Origin: JAOPZW01 sp963707695
Lineage (GTDB): Bacteria; Actinomycetota; Thermoleophilia; Solirubrobacterales; Solirubrobacteraceae
Reading direction: 5' to 3'
DNA: 64,000 bases
Assembly (NCBI GenBank): GCA_963707695.1
Contig: CAVPQY010000006.1
Location: 62,001 to 126,000 of the forward strand
Part shown: positions 16,163 through 23,997 of the stretch, in pieces
Position numbering within the stretch: position 1 is the first letter of the stretch
Layout: the number at the start of each line of letters is the position of its first letter
Notes under the pieces: generated by a model
The model's database searches: none
What the model was told of the DNA's origin: nothing
Seen by the model: only the letters and a program-made list of their open reading frames with translations
Made by a program: the position numbers and the translations under genes

Positions 16163-18071
16163 CGCGCCGCCCGTCCTCTGGCGCCCGTCCGCCGAGCGCG
16201 TGGAGGGCTCGCAGCTGACGCGCTTCGCGCGCGCCGTCGGCCGCGGCGACGTCCCCTACGAGGAGCTCTGGCGCTGGTCGGTGACCGACGTCGAGGGGTT
16301 CTGGTCGGCGGTGTGGTCGCACTTCGGCGTCCGGGCCGACGGGGATCCGACGACGGTGCTGGCCGCGCGCGCGATGCCCGGGGCGCGGTGGTTCCCGGAC
16401 GTCCGCCTGAGCTACGCCGAGCACGTCCTCGGCGACCGCGACGACGACGCCCTGGCCCTTCAGCACGCGTCCGAGCTGCGCGGGCTGGAGCGATGGACCT
16501 GGCGCGACCTGCGGGCGCGGGTCGCGGCGATCCGCGGCGGTCTCGCCGCCCGCGGCGTGGGGGAGGGCGACCGCGTCGCCGCCTACCTCCCCAACGTCCC
16601 CGACACCCTGGCGGCCTTCCTGGCCACGGCCTCGCTGGGGGCGGTCTGGTCGAGCGCGGCGCCCGAGTTCGGCGCCCGGTCGGTCGTCGACCGCTTCGCG
16701 CAGATCGAGCCGAAGGTCCTCCTCGCCGTCGACGGCTACCGCTACGGCGGGCGCGACTTCGACCGCCGCGCGGCCGGCGACGAGATCGGCGCGGCCGTCG
16801 GCGCGCCGGTCGTCCGGCTCGGGCACCTCGACGGGTCCGGCTGGGAGGCGGGCTTCCTCGACGCCGACCCGCCGCCCCTGTCCTTCGCCCGCGTGCCCTT
16901 CGACCACCCGCTCTGGATCCTCTACAGCTCCGGCACGACCGGGTTGCCGAAGGCGATCGTGCACGGCACGGGCGGCATCCTGCTCGAGCACCTCAAGAAG
17001 ATGCACCTGCACCTCGACGCGCAGGCCGGCGACCGCGTCTTCTGGTTCACGACGACCGGCTGGATGATGTGGAACTTCCTGGCCGGCGTGCTCCTGACCG
17101 AGGCGTCGATCGTCCTCTACGACGGCACGCCGGCGGGCGACGTCCTGTGGGACCTCGCGGCCGCGTCGGGCATGACGACGTTCGGCACGAGCGCGGCCTA
17201 CCTGGCCGCCTGCCGGAAGGACGGCGTGGAGCCCGCGCGCGGCCGGGACCTGTCGGCGCTGCGGGCGGTCGGGTCGACCGGCTCGCCGCTCGCGCCGGAG
17301 GGCTTCCGCTGGGTCTACGAGCAGCTCGGCGCGGACACGTGGCTCTTCTCGACGAGCGGCGGGACCGACGTCTGCACCGCCTTCGTCGGCGGCGTGCCCA
17401 CCCTGCCCGTGCACGAGGGCGAGCTCCAGGGCCGCGCGCTGGGCGCCGCCGTCGAGGCCTGGGACGAGGACGGCCGCGCCCTCGTCGGGGAGGTCGGCGA
17501 GCTCGTGCTCACCGAGCCGATGCCGTCGATGCCCGTCGCCTTCTGGGGCGACCCGGACGGCGCGAAGCTCCGCGAGGCCTACTTCTCGACGTACCCAGGC
17601 GTCTGGCGGCACGGCGACTGGATCGAGATCACCGACCGCGGCACCGCGATCATCCACGGGCGCAGCGACTCGACGATCAACCGCGGCGGCGTGCGGATGG
17701 GGACGGCCGAGATCTACCGCACCGTGCTGGCCTTCGACGAGGTCGTCGACGCCGTGGTCGTCGACGTGCCGGACCGCGACCCGTCGTCGCCGAGCCGCAT
17801 GCACCTCTTCGTCGTGCTGCGGGACGGCGTACCGCTCGACGACGACCTCGTCGCGCGCCTGCGCCGGCGGCTGCGCGAGGAGTGCTCGCCGCGTCACGTG
17901 CCCGACGACGTCGTCCAGGTCGCCGAGGTGCCCCGGACGCTCTCCGGCAAGGTCCTCGAGGTGCCGATCAAGCGCATCCTCATGGGCGAGGACCCCGACC
18001 GCGCGGTGAGCCGGGGCTCGCTGGCGAACCCCGCCGCGCTCGACTCGTTCGTCGCGCTGGCCCGCCAGTAG
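16155..18071 (+). CDS. Acetoacetyl-CoA synthetase
   Basis: ATP-dependent acid-thiol ligase activating acetoacetate to acetoacetyl-CoA. 638 residues, the usual length. It is a member of the ANL superfamily with the P-loop-like motif LYSSGTTGLPKAIVHG, adenylate motif FSTSGGTDV, hinge HGDWIEI, and C-terminal catalytic Lys in TLSGKVLEVPIKRIL. The N-terminal W-R-P-S and the IVHG wording distinguish AACS from acetyl-CoA synthetase. GTG start overlapping the response regulator. It could recover acetoacetate released by the HMG-CoA lyase at 7.4 kb. Confidence 0.9.
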   Translation: MADAPPVLWRPSAERVEGSQLTRFARAVGRGDVPYEELWRWSVTDVEGFWSAVWSHFGVRADGDPTTVLAARAMPGARWFPDVRLSYAEHVLGDRDDDALALQHASELRGLERWTWRDLRARVAAIRGGLAARGVGEGDRVAAYLPNVPDTLAAFLATASLGAVWSSAAPEFGARSVVDRFAQIEPKVLLAVDGYRYGGRDFDRRAAGDEIGAAVGAPVVRLGHLDGSGWEAGFLDADPPPLSFARVPFDHPLWILYSSGTTGLPKAIVHGTGGILLEHLKKMHLHLDAQAGDRVFWFTTTGWMMWNFLAGVLLTEASIVLYDGTPAGDVLWDLAAASGMTTFGTSAAYLAACRKDGVEPARGRDLSALRAVGSTGSPLAPEGFRWVYEQLGADTWLFSTSGGTDVCTAFVGGVPTLPVHEGELQGRALGAAVEAWDEDGRALVGEVGELVLTEPMPSMPVAFWGDPDGAKLREAYFSTYPGVWRHGDWIEITDRGTAIIHGRSDSTINRGGVRMGTAEIYRTVLAFDEVVDAVVVDVPDRDPSSPSRMHLFVVLRDGVPLDDDLVARLRRRLREECSPRHVPDDVVQVAEVPRTLSGKVLEVPIKRILMGEDPDRAVSRGSLANPAALDSFVALARQ

Positions 18072-18080
18072 GGTCCTGGC

Positions 18081-19475
18081 ATGGACGCCATCGAGCTCGC
18101 CTTCGCCGGCGCGGCGCGCCAGGCCCGGCTGGTCGCCGACGGCACGGTGTCCTCGCGGGAGCTCGTGGGTGCGGTCCTGGACCGCATCGACCGCCTGAAC
18201 CCGGTGCTCAACGCGTTCCGCGTCGTCTACGCCGAGGGCGCGCTCGCGCAGGCGCAGCGCGCCGACGCCCGCCGGTCCGCCGGCGAGGGCGGCGACGCGC
18301 CGCTGCTGGGCGTCCCCGTCGCGATCAAGGACGACGCCGACGTCGCCGGCGACGTCACGACCTGGGGCACCGCGGCGCACGGGCCGCCCGCCCTGCAGGA
18401 CAGCCACGTCGTGGCCCGGCTGCGCGCCGCGGGCGCGATCGTCGTCGGCCGGACGAACGTGCCGGAGCTCATGCAGTGGCCGTTCACGGAGACGCTGACC
18501 TTCGGCGCGACCCGCAACCCGTGGGGGCTCGACCGGACTCCGGGCGGCTCGAGCGGCGGCTCGGGCGCGGCCGTCGCGGCCGGGCTGTGCGGCGTGGCGC
18601 AGGGCAGCGACGGGGCGGGCTCGATCCGCATCCCGGCCGCCTGGTGCGGGCTCTTCGGCCTCAAGCCCACGCGGGGGCGGATCCCGCTCGGGCCCGCCAA
18701 CGCCGACGCCTGGCACGGCCTCTCGGTCTTCGGGCCGCTCGCGCGGACGGTCGCCGACGCCGCGCTGTTCCTCGACGTGACCGCCGACGGCGTCCCGGCC
18801 GGGGGCTTCGCCGGCGCGGTGCGCGCGGGGCCGGGCCGGCTGCGCGTCGGCGTCAGCACGGCCCTCGTGCCCGGGCCGGTGGCCCGCCTCGGCGCCGAGC
18901 AGCGCCGCGCGGTCGAGGAGACCGCCGACCTCCTGCGCTCGCTCGGGCACGACGTCGGCGACGTGGAGGTCGACTACGGGCGGCGTGCCTTCGGCAGCCT
19001 GGTGACGCGGTACCTGCGCGGCATCCACGACGACGCCGCCTCCCTGCCGCACCCCGAGCGCCTCGAGCGCCGGACGCGCGGGATGGCCCGGCTGGGTGGC
19101 CTCGTGCCGGCCGGCACGGTGGCGCGCGTGCGCCGGGACGAGCCCGCGCTGGCGGCGCGCATCGACCGGGTCTTCGACCGCGTCGACGTGCTCCTGCTGC
19201 CGGGTCCAGCGGGGCCGCCCTTCCGCATCGGGGCGCTGCACGGCCGCGGGGCGCTCTGGACCGTCAACGCGTCGTCCGCGAAGGTGCCGTGGCACGGCGT
19301 CTGGAACGCCGTCGGCCACCCGGCGGCGTCGGTCCCGGCCGGGTTCGACCGACACGGCTTGCCCCTGGCCGTGCAGCTGGTGGGCCCGGCCGACGCGGAC
19401 GCGCGCCTGCTGGCCCTCGGCGGCCAGCTCGAGGCCGCGCGCCCGTGGGCCGACCGCCGGCCGCACGTGGGATGA
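18081..19475 (+). CDS. Amidase (amidase-signature family)
   Basis: Hydrolase of the amidase-signature family, 464 residues. The Ser-cisSer-Lys triad is visible: Lys in VAIKDDADVAG, cis-Ser in the Gly/Ser-rich GGSSGGSGAAVAAG, and nucleophile Ser in GSDGAGSIRIPA. It lacks the length and partners of GatA (no gatB/gatC near), so it is a catabolic or detoxifying amidase with unknown substrate. It starts 9 bp after the acetoacetyl-CoA synthetase stop, and its own stop overlaps the next gene by 4 bp. Confidence 0.9.
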   Translation: MDAIELAFAGAARQARLVADGTVSSRELVGAVLDRIDRLNPVLNAFRVVYAEGALAQAQRADARRSAGEGGDAPLLGVPVAIKDDADVAGDVTTWGTAAHGPPALQDSHVVARLRAAGAIVVGRTNVPELMQWPFTETLTFGATRNPWGLDRTPGGSSGGSGAAVAAGLCGVAQGSDGAGSIRIPAAWCGLFGLKPTRGRIPLGPANADAWHGLSVFGPLARTVADAALFLDVTADGVPAGGFAGAVRAGPGRLRVGVSTALVPGPVARLGAEQRRAVEETADLLRSLGHDVGDVEVDYGRRAFGSLVTRYLRGIHDDAASLPHPERLERRTRGMARLGGLVPAGTVARVRRDEPALAARIDRVFDRVDVLLLPGPAGPPFRIGALHGRGALWTVNASSAKVPWHGVWNAVGHPAASVPAGFDRHGLPLAVQLVGPADADARLLALGGQLEAARPWADRRPHVG

Positions 19476-20242
19476 CGTCGCCCAACCGCCACGAGGTCCT
19501 CGAGGTCGCGGTCGAGGCCGCCCGGGCCGGCGGCGCGGTGCTGCTGGCGCACTTCGGCGCGACCGGCGAGGTCGAGGTGCGCACGAAGTCGACCGCGACC
19601 GACCCCGTCAGCGACGCGGACCTCGCCGCCGAGGCGGCCATCCGCGCGGTGCTCGCCGCGCGCCGGCCGCACGACGGGATCCTCGGCGAGGAGGGCGACG
19701 ACGTGCGCGGCACCACGGGCCTGCGCTGGGTCGTCGACCCGCTCGACGGGACGGTGAACTTCCTCTTCGGGATCCCGCAGTGGTGCGTGAGCGTCGCCTG
19801 CGACGACGTGGCGGGGGCGATCCTCGACCCCGTCCGCGGCGAGCTCTTCACCGTCGTGGCCGGCGGCCCGGGCCAGCTCGACGGGCGCGTCCTGCAGCCG
19901 CGGCTGCGCGGGGACCTGGCCACCGCGCTCGTCGCCACCGGCTTCGCCTACGACGCGGGGGTCCGCGAGCGTCAGGCCGAGGTCATCGGCCGGCTGCTCG
20001 GCCGCGTCCGCGACGTGCGCCGCCTGGGCTCGGCGGCCCTCGACCTGGCCTGGACGGCGGCCGGGCGCTACGACGCCTACTACGAGCGCGGGGTCAAGCC
20101 GTGGGACGTCGCCGCGGGCACGCTGCTGTGCCGCGCGGTCGGGCTGGAGGTCCACGTCCTGCCGGCGACGGAGGGGCTGCCGGCTGGCGTGCTCGCGGCC
20201 CCGCCCGCGCTCGCCGGGCCGCTGCTCGACCTCGTCCGCTAG
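19472..20242 (+). CDS. Inositol monophosphatase-family phosphatase
   Basis: Mg-dependent sugar-phosphate phosphatase, 256 residues. The metal-binding set is present: the EE pair in LGEEGDD, DPLDGT in WVVDPLDGTVNF, and the C-terminal KPWDVAAG. Likely substrates are myo-inositol-1-phosphate, histidinol phosphate or a related phosphate; the sequence does not separate these. ATG overlaps the amidase stop (ATGA). Its stop overlaps the opposing PPOX gene's stop at a shared CTAG, a tight convergent arrangement. Confidence 0.9.
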   Translation: MTSPNRHEVLEVAVEAARAGGAVLLAHFGATGEVEVRTKSTATDPVSDADLAAEAAIRAVLAARRPHDGILGEEGDDVRGTTGLRWVVDPLDGTVNFLFGIPQWCVSVACDDVAGAILDPVRGELFTVVAGGPGQLDGRVLQPRLRGDLATALVATGFAYDAGVRERQAEVIGRLLGRVRDVRRLGSAALDLAWTAAGRYDAYYERGVKPWDVAAGTLLCRAVGLEVHVLPATEGLPAGVLAAPPALAGPLLDLVR

Positions 20243-20661
20243 GCCGCCGCTTCCCGCCGGCCGCCGTGGTGGACGACCGCCTCGGGCACCATCACGAGCA
20301 GGATGCGCGGGTCGTCGTCGCGGTGGTCGGGGTAGATGTCGCGGCCGAGGTACTTCCGGGCCAGGTGGTCGATGTGGGCCTCGGCGCCCTCGGTCGCGTG
20401 CTCGACCAGGCGCGCGCGGATCGAGACGTACTCGTAGGGGTCCTCGAGGTTCTGCACGGTCAGCGTCGCGCGGCCCTGCTCCATGACCTCGTGCGTCCAG
20501 CGGCGGCTGTCGGCGCCGTTGAGCAGGACGCGGTCGCCGTTGACGTCGACCCACGCCGGGACGACGCGTGGGCTGCCGTCCGGGCGCAGCGTGGCCACGT
20601 GGCAGAAGTTGGGCGCGACCAGCAGCTCACGGTCGCGGTCGTCGAGGGAGGCGCGGGGCAT
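20239..20661 (-). CDS. PPOX-class F420-dependent reductase
   Basis: Split-beta-barrel flavin/deazaflavin reductase of 140 residues. Features such as CHVATLRPDGSPRVVPAWVD and the later basic patch around R..RAR fit the F420-binding PPOX group rather than FMN pyridoxamine oxidase. Expected to use F420H2 to reduce an unknown substrate, consistent with the complete F420 pathway at the left of the window. ATG start. Convergent with the phosphatase gene, sharing CTAG. Confidence 0.85.
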   Translation of the reverse strand: MPRASLDDRDRELLVAPNFCHVATLRPDGSPRVVPAWVDVNGDRVLLNGADSRRWTHEVMEQGRATLTVQNLEDPYEYVSIRARLVEHATEGAEAHIDHLARKYLGRDIYPDHRDDDPRILLVMVPEAVVHHGGRREAAA

Positions 20662-20718
20662 GGATGCCGGGCTACCGCGTCGCCCCGCCGGACATGCAGG
20701 GCCGCCGCGCCGCGGCGG

Positions 20719-20746
20719 CGACCCGCGACCCGCGACCCGCGACCCA
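20719..20746. repeat. Four tandem CGACCCG heptamers
   Basis: Four consecutive 7-bp units CGACCCG; the last ends in A instead of G. They lie between the PPOX start and tRNA-Leu(CAA). Probably slippage-generated. No operator-like symmetry. Confidence 0.7.
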
Positions 20747-20752
20747 CCGAGA

Positions 20753-20835
20753 TGCCCGGGGCGGGATTCGAACCCGCACGTCCTCTCGGACAGGGCTTTT
20801 TGAGAGCCCAGCGTCTACCGTTCCGCCACCCGGGC
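20753..20835 (-). tRNA. tRNA-Leu (CAA)
   Basis: 83-nt class II tRNA. Acceptor GCCCGGG pairs with CCCGGGC, discriminator A. The anticodon loop CTCAAAA within stem GGGCT/AGCCC gives anticodon CAA (reads UUG). Long variable arm TGTCCGAGAGGACGT and T-arm GCGGG-TTCGAAT-CCCGC. CCA is not encoded. Confidence 0.95.
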
Positions 20836-20865
20836 CGGTGGTAGGGGGAGCCTAGAGCGCGATCG

Positions 20866-21384
20866 CTAGGCCGGGAGCGGTGACCCGCGGTGCGGCGGCG
20901 GCGGCGGGATCTGGCCGCCGTCGACGCGGCGCTCGACCTCGACGTTCCACGCCTGGCGGAACCCGATCATCGCGACCACGAGGAGCACGAGCTGGACGAC
21001 GGCCAGCACGATGCAGACCAGCCCGAGGACGTCGGCGTCGACGGCCGGCTGGGCGAACCCGGGGGCGTCCCGGTCGAACCACCCCGGGGCCGAGACCGCG
21101 GCGAAGATGCCGAGGATGATGGCCAGGGCGGCGATCACCGGCAGGATGCCGCGGTTCCAGCGCAGCACGAGGTACGTCGCCAGGACGTAGACGAGCAGGT
21201 AGCCCACCAGCAGGGCCTTGGACCCCTGCAGCTTGTCCCAGCCACCGAGCGTCACGACCAGCATCAGGCCGATCGAGACGAGCAGCACCAGGACCACCGC
21301 GACCCGGGTCGACTTGCTCGACGCCCGGTCCCGGTTGGGGTGCTCGATCACGAGGTCGTCGTCGTGCTCCTCCGCGCGCGCCAT
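20866..21384 (-). CDS. Four-helix membrane protein, unknown
   Basis: 172 residues with a charged cytoplasmic N-terminus (acidic run HDDDLVIEH) and four hydrophobic helices at about 28-47, 58-75, 79-98 and 118-143, then a Pro-rich cytoplasmic tail. No family recognised. ATG start. Lies between two tRNA-Leu genes of opposite orientation with GC-rich codon use like the host, so it is outside the island that begins at the next tRNA. Confidence 0.75.
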   Translation of the reverse strand: MARAEEHDDDLVIEHPNRDRASSKSTRVAVVLVLLVSIGLMLVVTLGGWDKLQGSKALLVGYLLVYVLATYLVLRWNRGILPVIAALAIILGIFAAVSAPGWFDRDAPGFAQPAVDADVLGLVCIVLAVVQLVLLVVAMIGFRQAWNVEVERRVDGGQIPPPPPHRGSPLPA

Positions 21385-21434
21385 GACGGGGCGACCTTAC
21401 ACTCCCGCCCGCGGGATGCAGCGCACTTCCGCGC

Positions 21435-21516
21435 GCGGGCGTGGTGGAACCGGTAGACACGCCGGCCTTAGGAGCCGGTGGCGCAAGCCGTGGGGGTTCG
21501 AGTCCCTCCGCCCGCA
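21435..21516 (+). tRNA. tRNA-Leu (UAG)
   Basis: 82-nt class II tRNA: acceptor GCGGGCG/CGCCCGC, discriminator A. Anticodon loop CTTAGGA in stem CCGGC/GCCGG gives TAG (reads CUA). Variable arm GGCGCAAGCCGT, T-arm GGGGG-TTCGAGT-CCCTC. Its last 12 bases are part of a 33-bp direct repeat recurring at 25589, indicating use as an integration site. Confidence 0.96.
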
Positions 21517-21537
21517 TGCGCGGCGGTCCGCGTCCGG
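21505..21537 (+). repeat. Left attachment-site repeat in tRNA-Leu(UAG) 3' end
   Basis: 33 bp that recur at 25589-25621 with 32 identities (16 matches, one C/A difference at 21521, 16 matches). The copy starts inside the T-arm/acceptor of the tRNA and runs 21 bp past it. This is the expected structure of attL for a tyrosine-recombinase element. Confidence 0.85.
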
Positions 21538-21580
21538 GGTTGCGGCCCGCAGAGCCGAGCTTCGCACCCGGGCGCCCGTG

Positions 21581-22258
21581 TCAGGTGAGCAGACTCACCG
21601 TCCCCTTGACGACGAGGTAGCCGCCGAGACCGAACGAGCCCCACTCGAGGACGGCGTGCTCGTGGCTCCGGACCCAGGCCGTTGCCGCGCCGAGATAGGC
21701 GGCGGGCGCGCCGGGACGCGCCACCGAAAGCACGAGCGACGCGAGCGGGATGACGAACCAGAGGGCGTTGTAGATCGCGACCCGCAGGGCGGCGTCCACG
21801 GGGCCAGGCCGGTCGGAGGCGATCGCGTTGAGCGCCGCCAGGTAGACGAGCCCGGGTAGGTGCGTGCCGATCCCGGCGACGACGACGTCGCGGGCGGAGG
21901 CGCCGCGCAGGCCTTGGGCGAATCGCGAGCGCGCCGCCGTTGCCGACGGGCTCGAGCTGCGCCGGCGGGCGGGTTGAACCCAGTCCCAGTGCAGACCGGC
22001 CGCGAACCCGAGCGCCGCCGCACCGAAGGCGACGTCGAGCACGGCCGTGAACGTCGACCCCCCGATCGCCACATTGGCGCCGTGGAAGACCCCGACCACC
22101 ACCAGCCCGACCGCCCAGCTCCAGGCGAAGCCGGCGGCCGTGAAGAGGAGCAGGAGCCGCTGGGGCTTCGATCTTTCGAGCAAGACCAGGACCGCTGCCA
22201 GGCTCGTCCCGGGCCGCAGGCCGCTGAACACCCCGAGGACCAGCGCCTCGAGATTCAT
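21581..22258 (-). CDS. GAP (Sap)-family membrane protein
   Basis: 225-residue protein resembling the actinobacterial GAP/Sap family, implicated in mycobacteria in glycolipid/sulfolipid export. About six hydrophobic helices, with the N-terminal half (LVLGVFSGLRPGTSLAAVLV and a hydrophobic LLLLFTAAGFAWSW) typical of the family. The ATG at 22258 is preceded by GGAG at good spacing; in-frame upstream ATG/GTG codons lack a ribosome site. First cargo gene after the left repeat. The substrate is not inferable. Confidence 0.7.
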   Translation of the reverse strand: MNLEALVLGVFSGLRPGTSLAAVLVLLERSKPQRLLLLFTAAGFAWSWAVGLVVVGVFHGANVAIGGSTFTAVLDVAFGAAALGFAAGLHWDWVQPARRRSSSPSATAARSRFAQGLRGASARDVVVAGIGTHLPGLVYLAALNAIASDRPGPVDAALRVAIYNALWFVIPLASLVLSVARPGAPAAYLGAATAWVRSHEHAVLEWGSFGLGGYLVVKGTVSLLT

Positions 22259-22386
22259 CGCGCGCCGCTCCGCGAGCGGCATCGCCGAGAGGCCGAACTC
22301 AACTCGCACGCTCCGATCGCCCTGGGCCACTGATGCCGTGCGGGACGGCGATGTCCCGGCCGATCGAGCCTAGGCCTCCCGAGATG

Positions 22387-23730
22387 TCAATTTCGTGCCT
22401 CTTCTTCATGACTGAGCGGCGGAGTCGTCGCATGCGCAGGCTTGCCCCGCTTGCGCGCCAGGGACATGAGCTCGCCGGATCCAGAGACGGCGAGGTACGC
22501 CGTGAGCACCGCGACGGCGACCGGCGCGATCTGCAGCGTGCCGATCTGGGTCGTGAGGGCGGCGAGCATGATCAACGAGAACGGAGCCGCGACGAGCGCC
22601 CCAGGGAGGGCGGCGAACATCGCCGCGAACGCGAGTCCCTCCGGCAGCCCTGGGATCAGCACATGCGCGGCGGTTCCGGCCGTGCCGCCGATGAACAGCA
22701 TGACGAGGAACGGCCCACCGATGAATCCGGTGGCCTCGCAGAGCGCGAACACGAAGATCTTGGCGAACACGACCGCGATCAGCAGGCCGGCGCCGAGGGC
22801 GGGCCCGTCGTGGATCACGGTCGTGAGCTGATCGGTCCCGGTGAACAGCGTCAGTGGCAGCGCGACGCCGACGAGCCCGAACGCGATCCCCCCGAGCGCC
22901 GGGCGAAGGATGGTGCGTTCGGCGAGCGGAGCGGCGAGTTTGGTCATGACCCCGATCGCGACCGCCGTGATCAGCGCGAGCGCGCCCGCGACGAGGCCGA
23001 GGGGAACGGCCGCCAGCAGCTGCCAGTCCTCGTACTCGTACGACGGCAGCGCGTAGATCCCGACGAACGTCGACCCCGCGATCGGAAAATAGACCGCGAA
23101 CGCGACCGAGGCCGCCAGCAGACCTGCAACCAGCGCGTCGGCGAAGCGTGCCGCCTTTGGACGCGCGATCTCGAGCGTGAGGATCGACGCCAGGATGGGA
23201 GATGACAACAGGCCCCCGTACGCCCCGGACATCCCACTGAGCGTGTTCGTGGCGCACACGTCCTCGCTGAGCTTCTGCCGCTCTGAGACCCAGGTTCCCA
23301 GCCCGCCCCCCATCTTCCCCAGTGCGTCCTCGGGCCCGAGGCTCGCCCCACCCGCCAGTGACACCAGCGACACGGCAACCGCCCCCGGCACCGTGGAGGG
23401 CTCGACCCGCTGGTCCTCGAGCTCTTGGACCGTCCCAGGCAGCTTGAGCGGGACGCGAAAGACGCGCCGCAGCACGCCGACGACCACCCCGGTTCCCGCG
23501 GTCACGGCCACCCACCAGAGGCTGCCGTCGAGCCATCCGGGGTCTTCGGGAAGCGTGAACCAGAGGTTGGTGCCACCCGTCACCAATCCCAGGAACGCCA
23601 GCGCCGCGAAGGCCAGCACCACGCCGAGCAAGACGGCGTGGCGCACGATGACCCAGAATCCTGGTGACCGCGCCAGAGCGACGTCATCGGAACCTGGGTG
23701 CGAGTCGTCGCCCGTCGTGCCTGTGCTCAT
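22387..23730 (-). CDS. ClC-family chloride channel/antiporter
   Basis: 447-residue polytopic membrane protein of the ClC superfamily. Family landmarks: LKLPGTVQEL in the first selectivity region, GGASLGPEDALG replacing GREGP but keeping the gating Glu, the short GMSGAYGG segment, and GFIGGPFLVMLFIGG corresponding to the GIFAPSLFIGA region. No C-terminal CBS domains. Whether it is a channel or H+/Cl- exchanger is not decided. Codon use is less GC-biased than the flanks. Transcribed toward the GAP gene, with 128 bp between. Confidence 0.88.
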   Translation of the reverse strand: MSTGTTGDDSHPGSDDVALARSPGFWVIVRHAVLLGVVLAFAALAFLGLVTGGTNLWFTLPEDPGWLDGSLWWVAVTAGTGVVVGVLRRVFRVPLKLPGTVQELEDQRVEPSTVPGAVAVSLVSLAGGASLGPEDALGKMGGGLGTWVSERQKLSEDVCATNTLSGMSGAYGGLLSSPILASILTLEIARPKAARFADALVAGLLAASVAFAVYFPIAGSTFVGIYALPSYEYEDWQLLAAVPLGLVAGALALITAVAIGVMTKLAAPLAERTILRPALGGIAFGLVGVALPLTLFTGTDQLTTVIHDGPALGAGLLIAVVFAKIFVFALCEATGFIGGPFLVMLFIGGTAGTAAHVLIPGLPEGLAFAAMFAALPGALVAAPFSLIMLAALTTQIGTLQIAPVAVAVLTAYLAVSGSGELMSLARKRGKPAHATTPPLSHEEEARN

Positions 23731-23997
23731 CGGATCCCTCGGCCTCGAGCCACATCGTGCGCGTCAACCGCTTCCACCGCGATTGGCGTCGCCGCGGCGA
23801 TCGCGAGGCGCACGTCGTCGCCGGCGGGAGGGCCCCGAGTTCCGAGCTCAACGTCGTCCTCGAACGTGATTGAAGGCCCGGGACACTTGGGTGTCATCAC
23901 CCGATTCGGAGGATCAAGCGGGTGTCCGCACCATTGCCGGGTCGGGTTCTCAAGAGGAGCATTCTGGGGCGGCGACGATCGAGGGAAGGCGCCCGCG

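Noticed and set aside
16373..16385. 13-bp match (GATGCCCGGGGCG) to the 3' end of tRNA-Leu(CAA)
   Set aside because: Lies inside the acetoacetyl-CoA synthetase coding region and in GC-rich sequence; no boundary, no composition change. Probably chance, and a caution for short tRNA matches.
12690..19466. Very long antisense open frame of over 2,000 codons opposite the kinase, AACS and amidase genes
   Set aside because: Typical antisense frame in very high-GC DNA; low-complexity product, and the opposite strand has clear families throughout.
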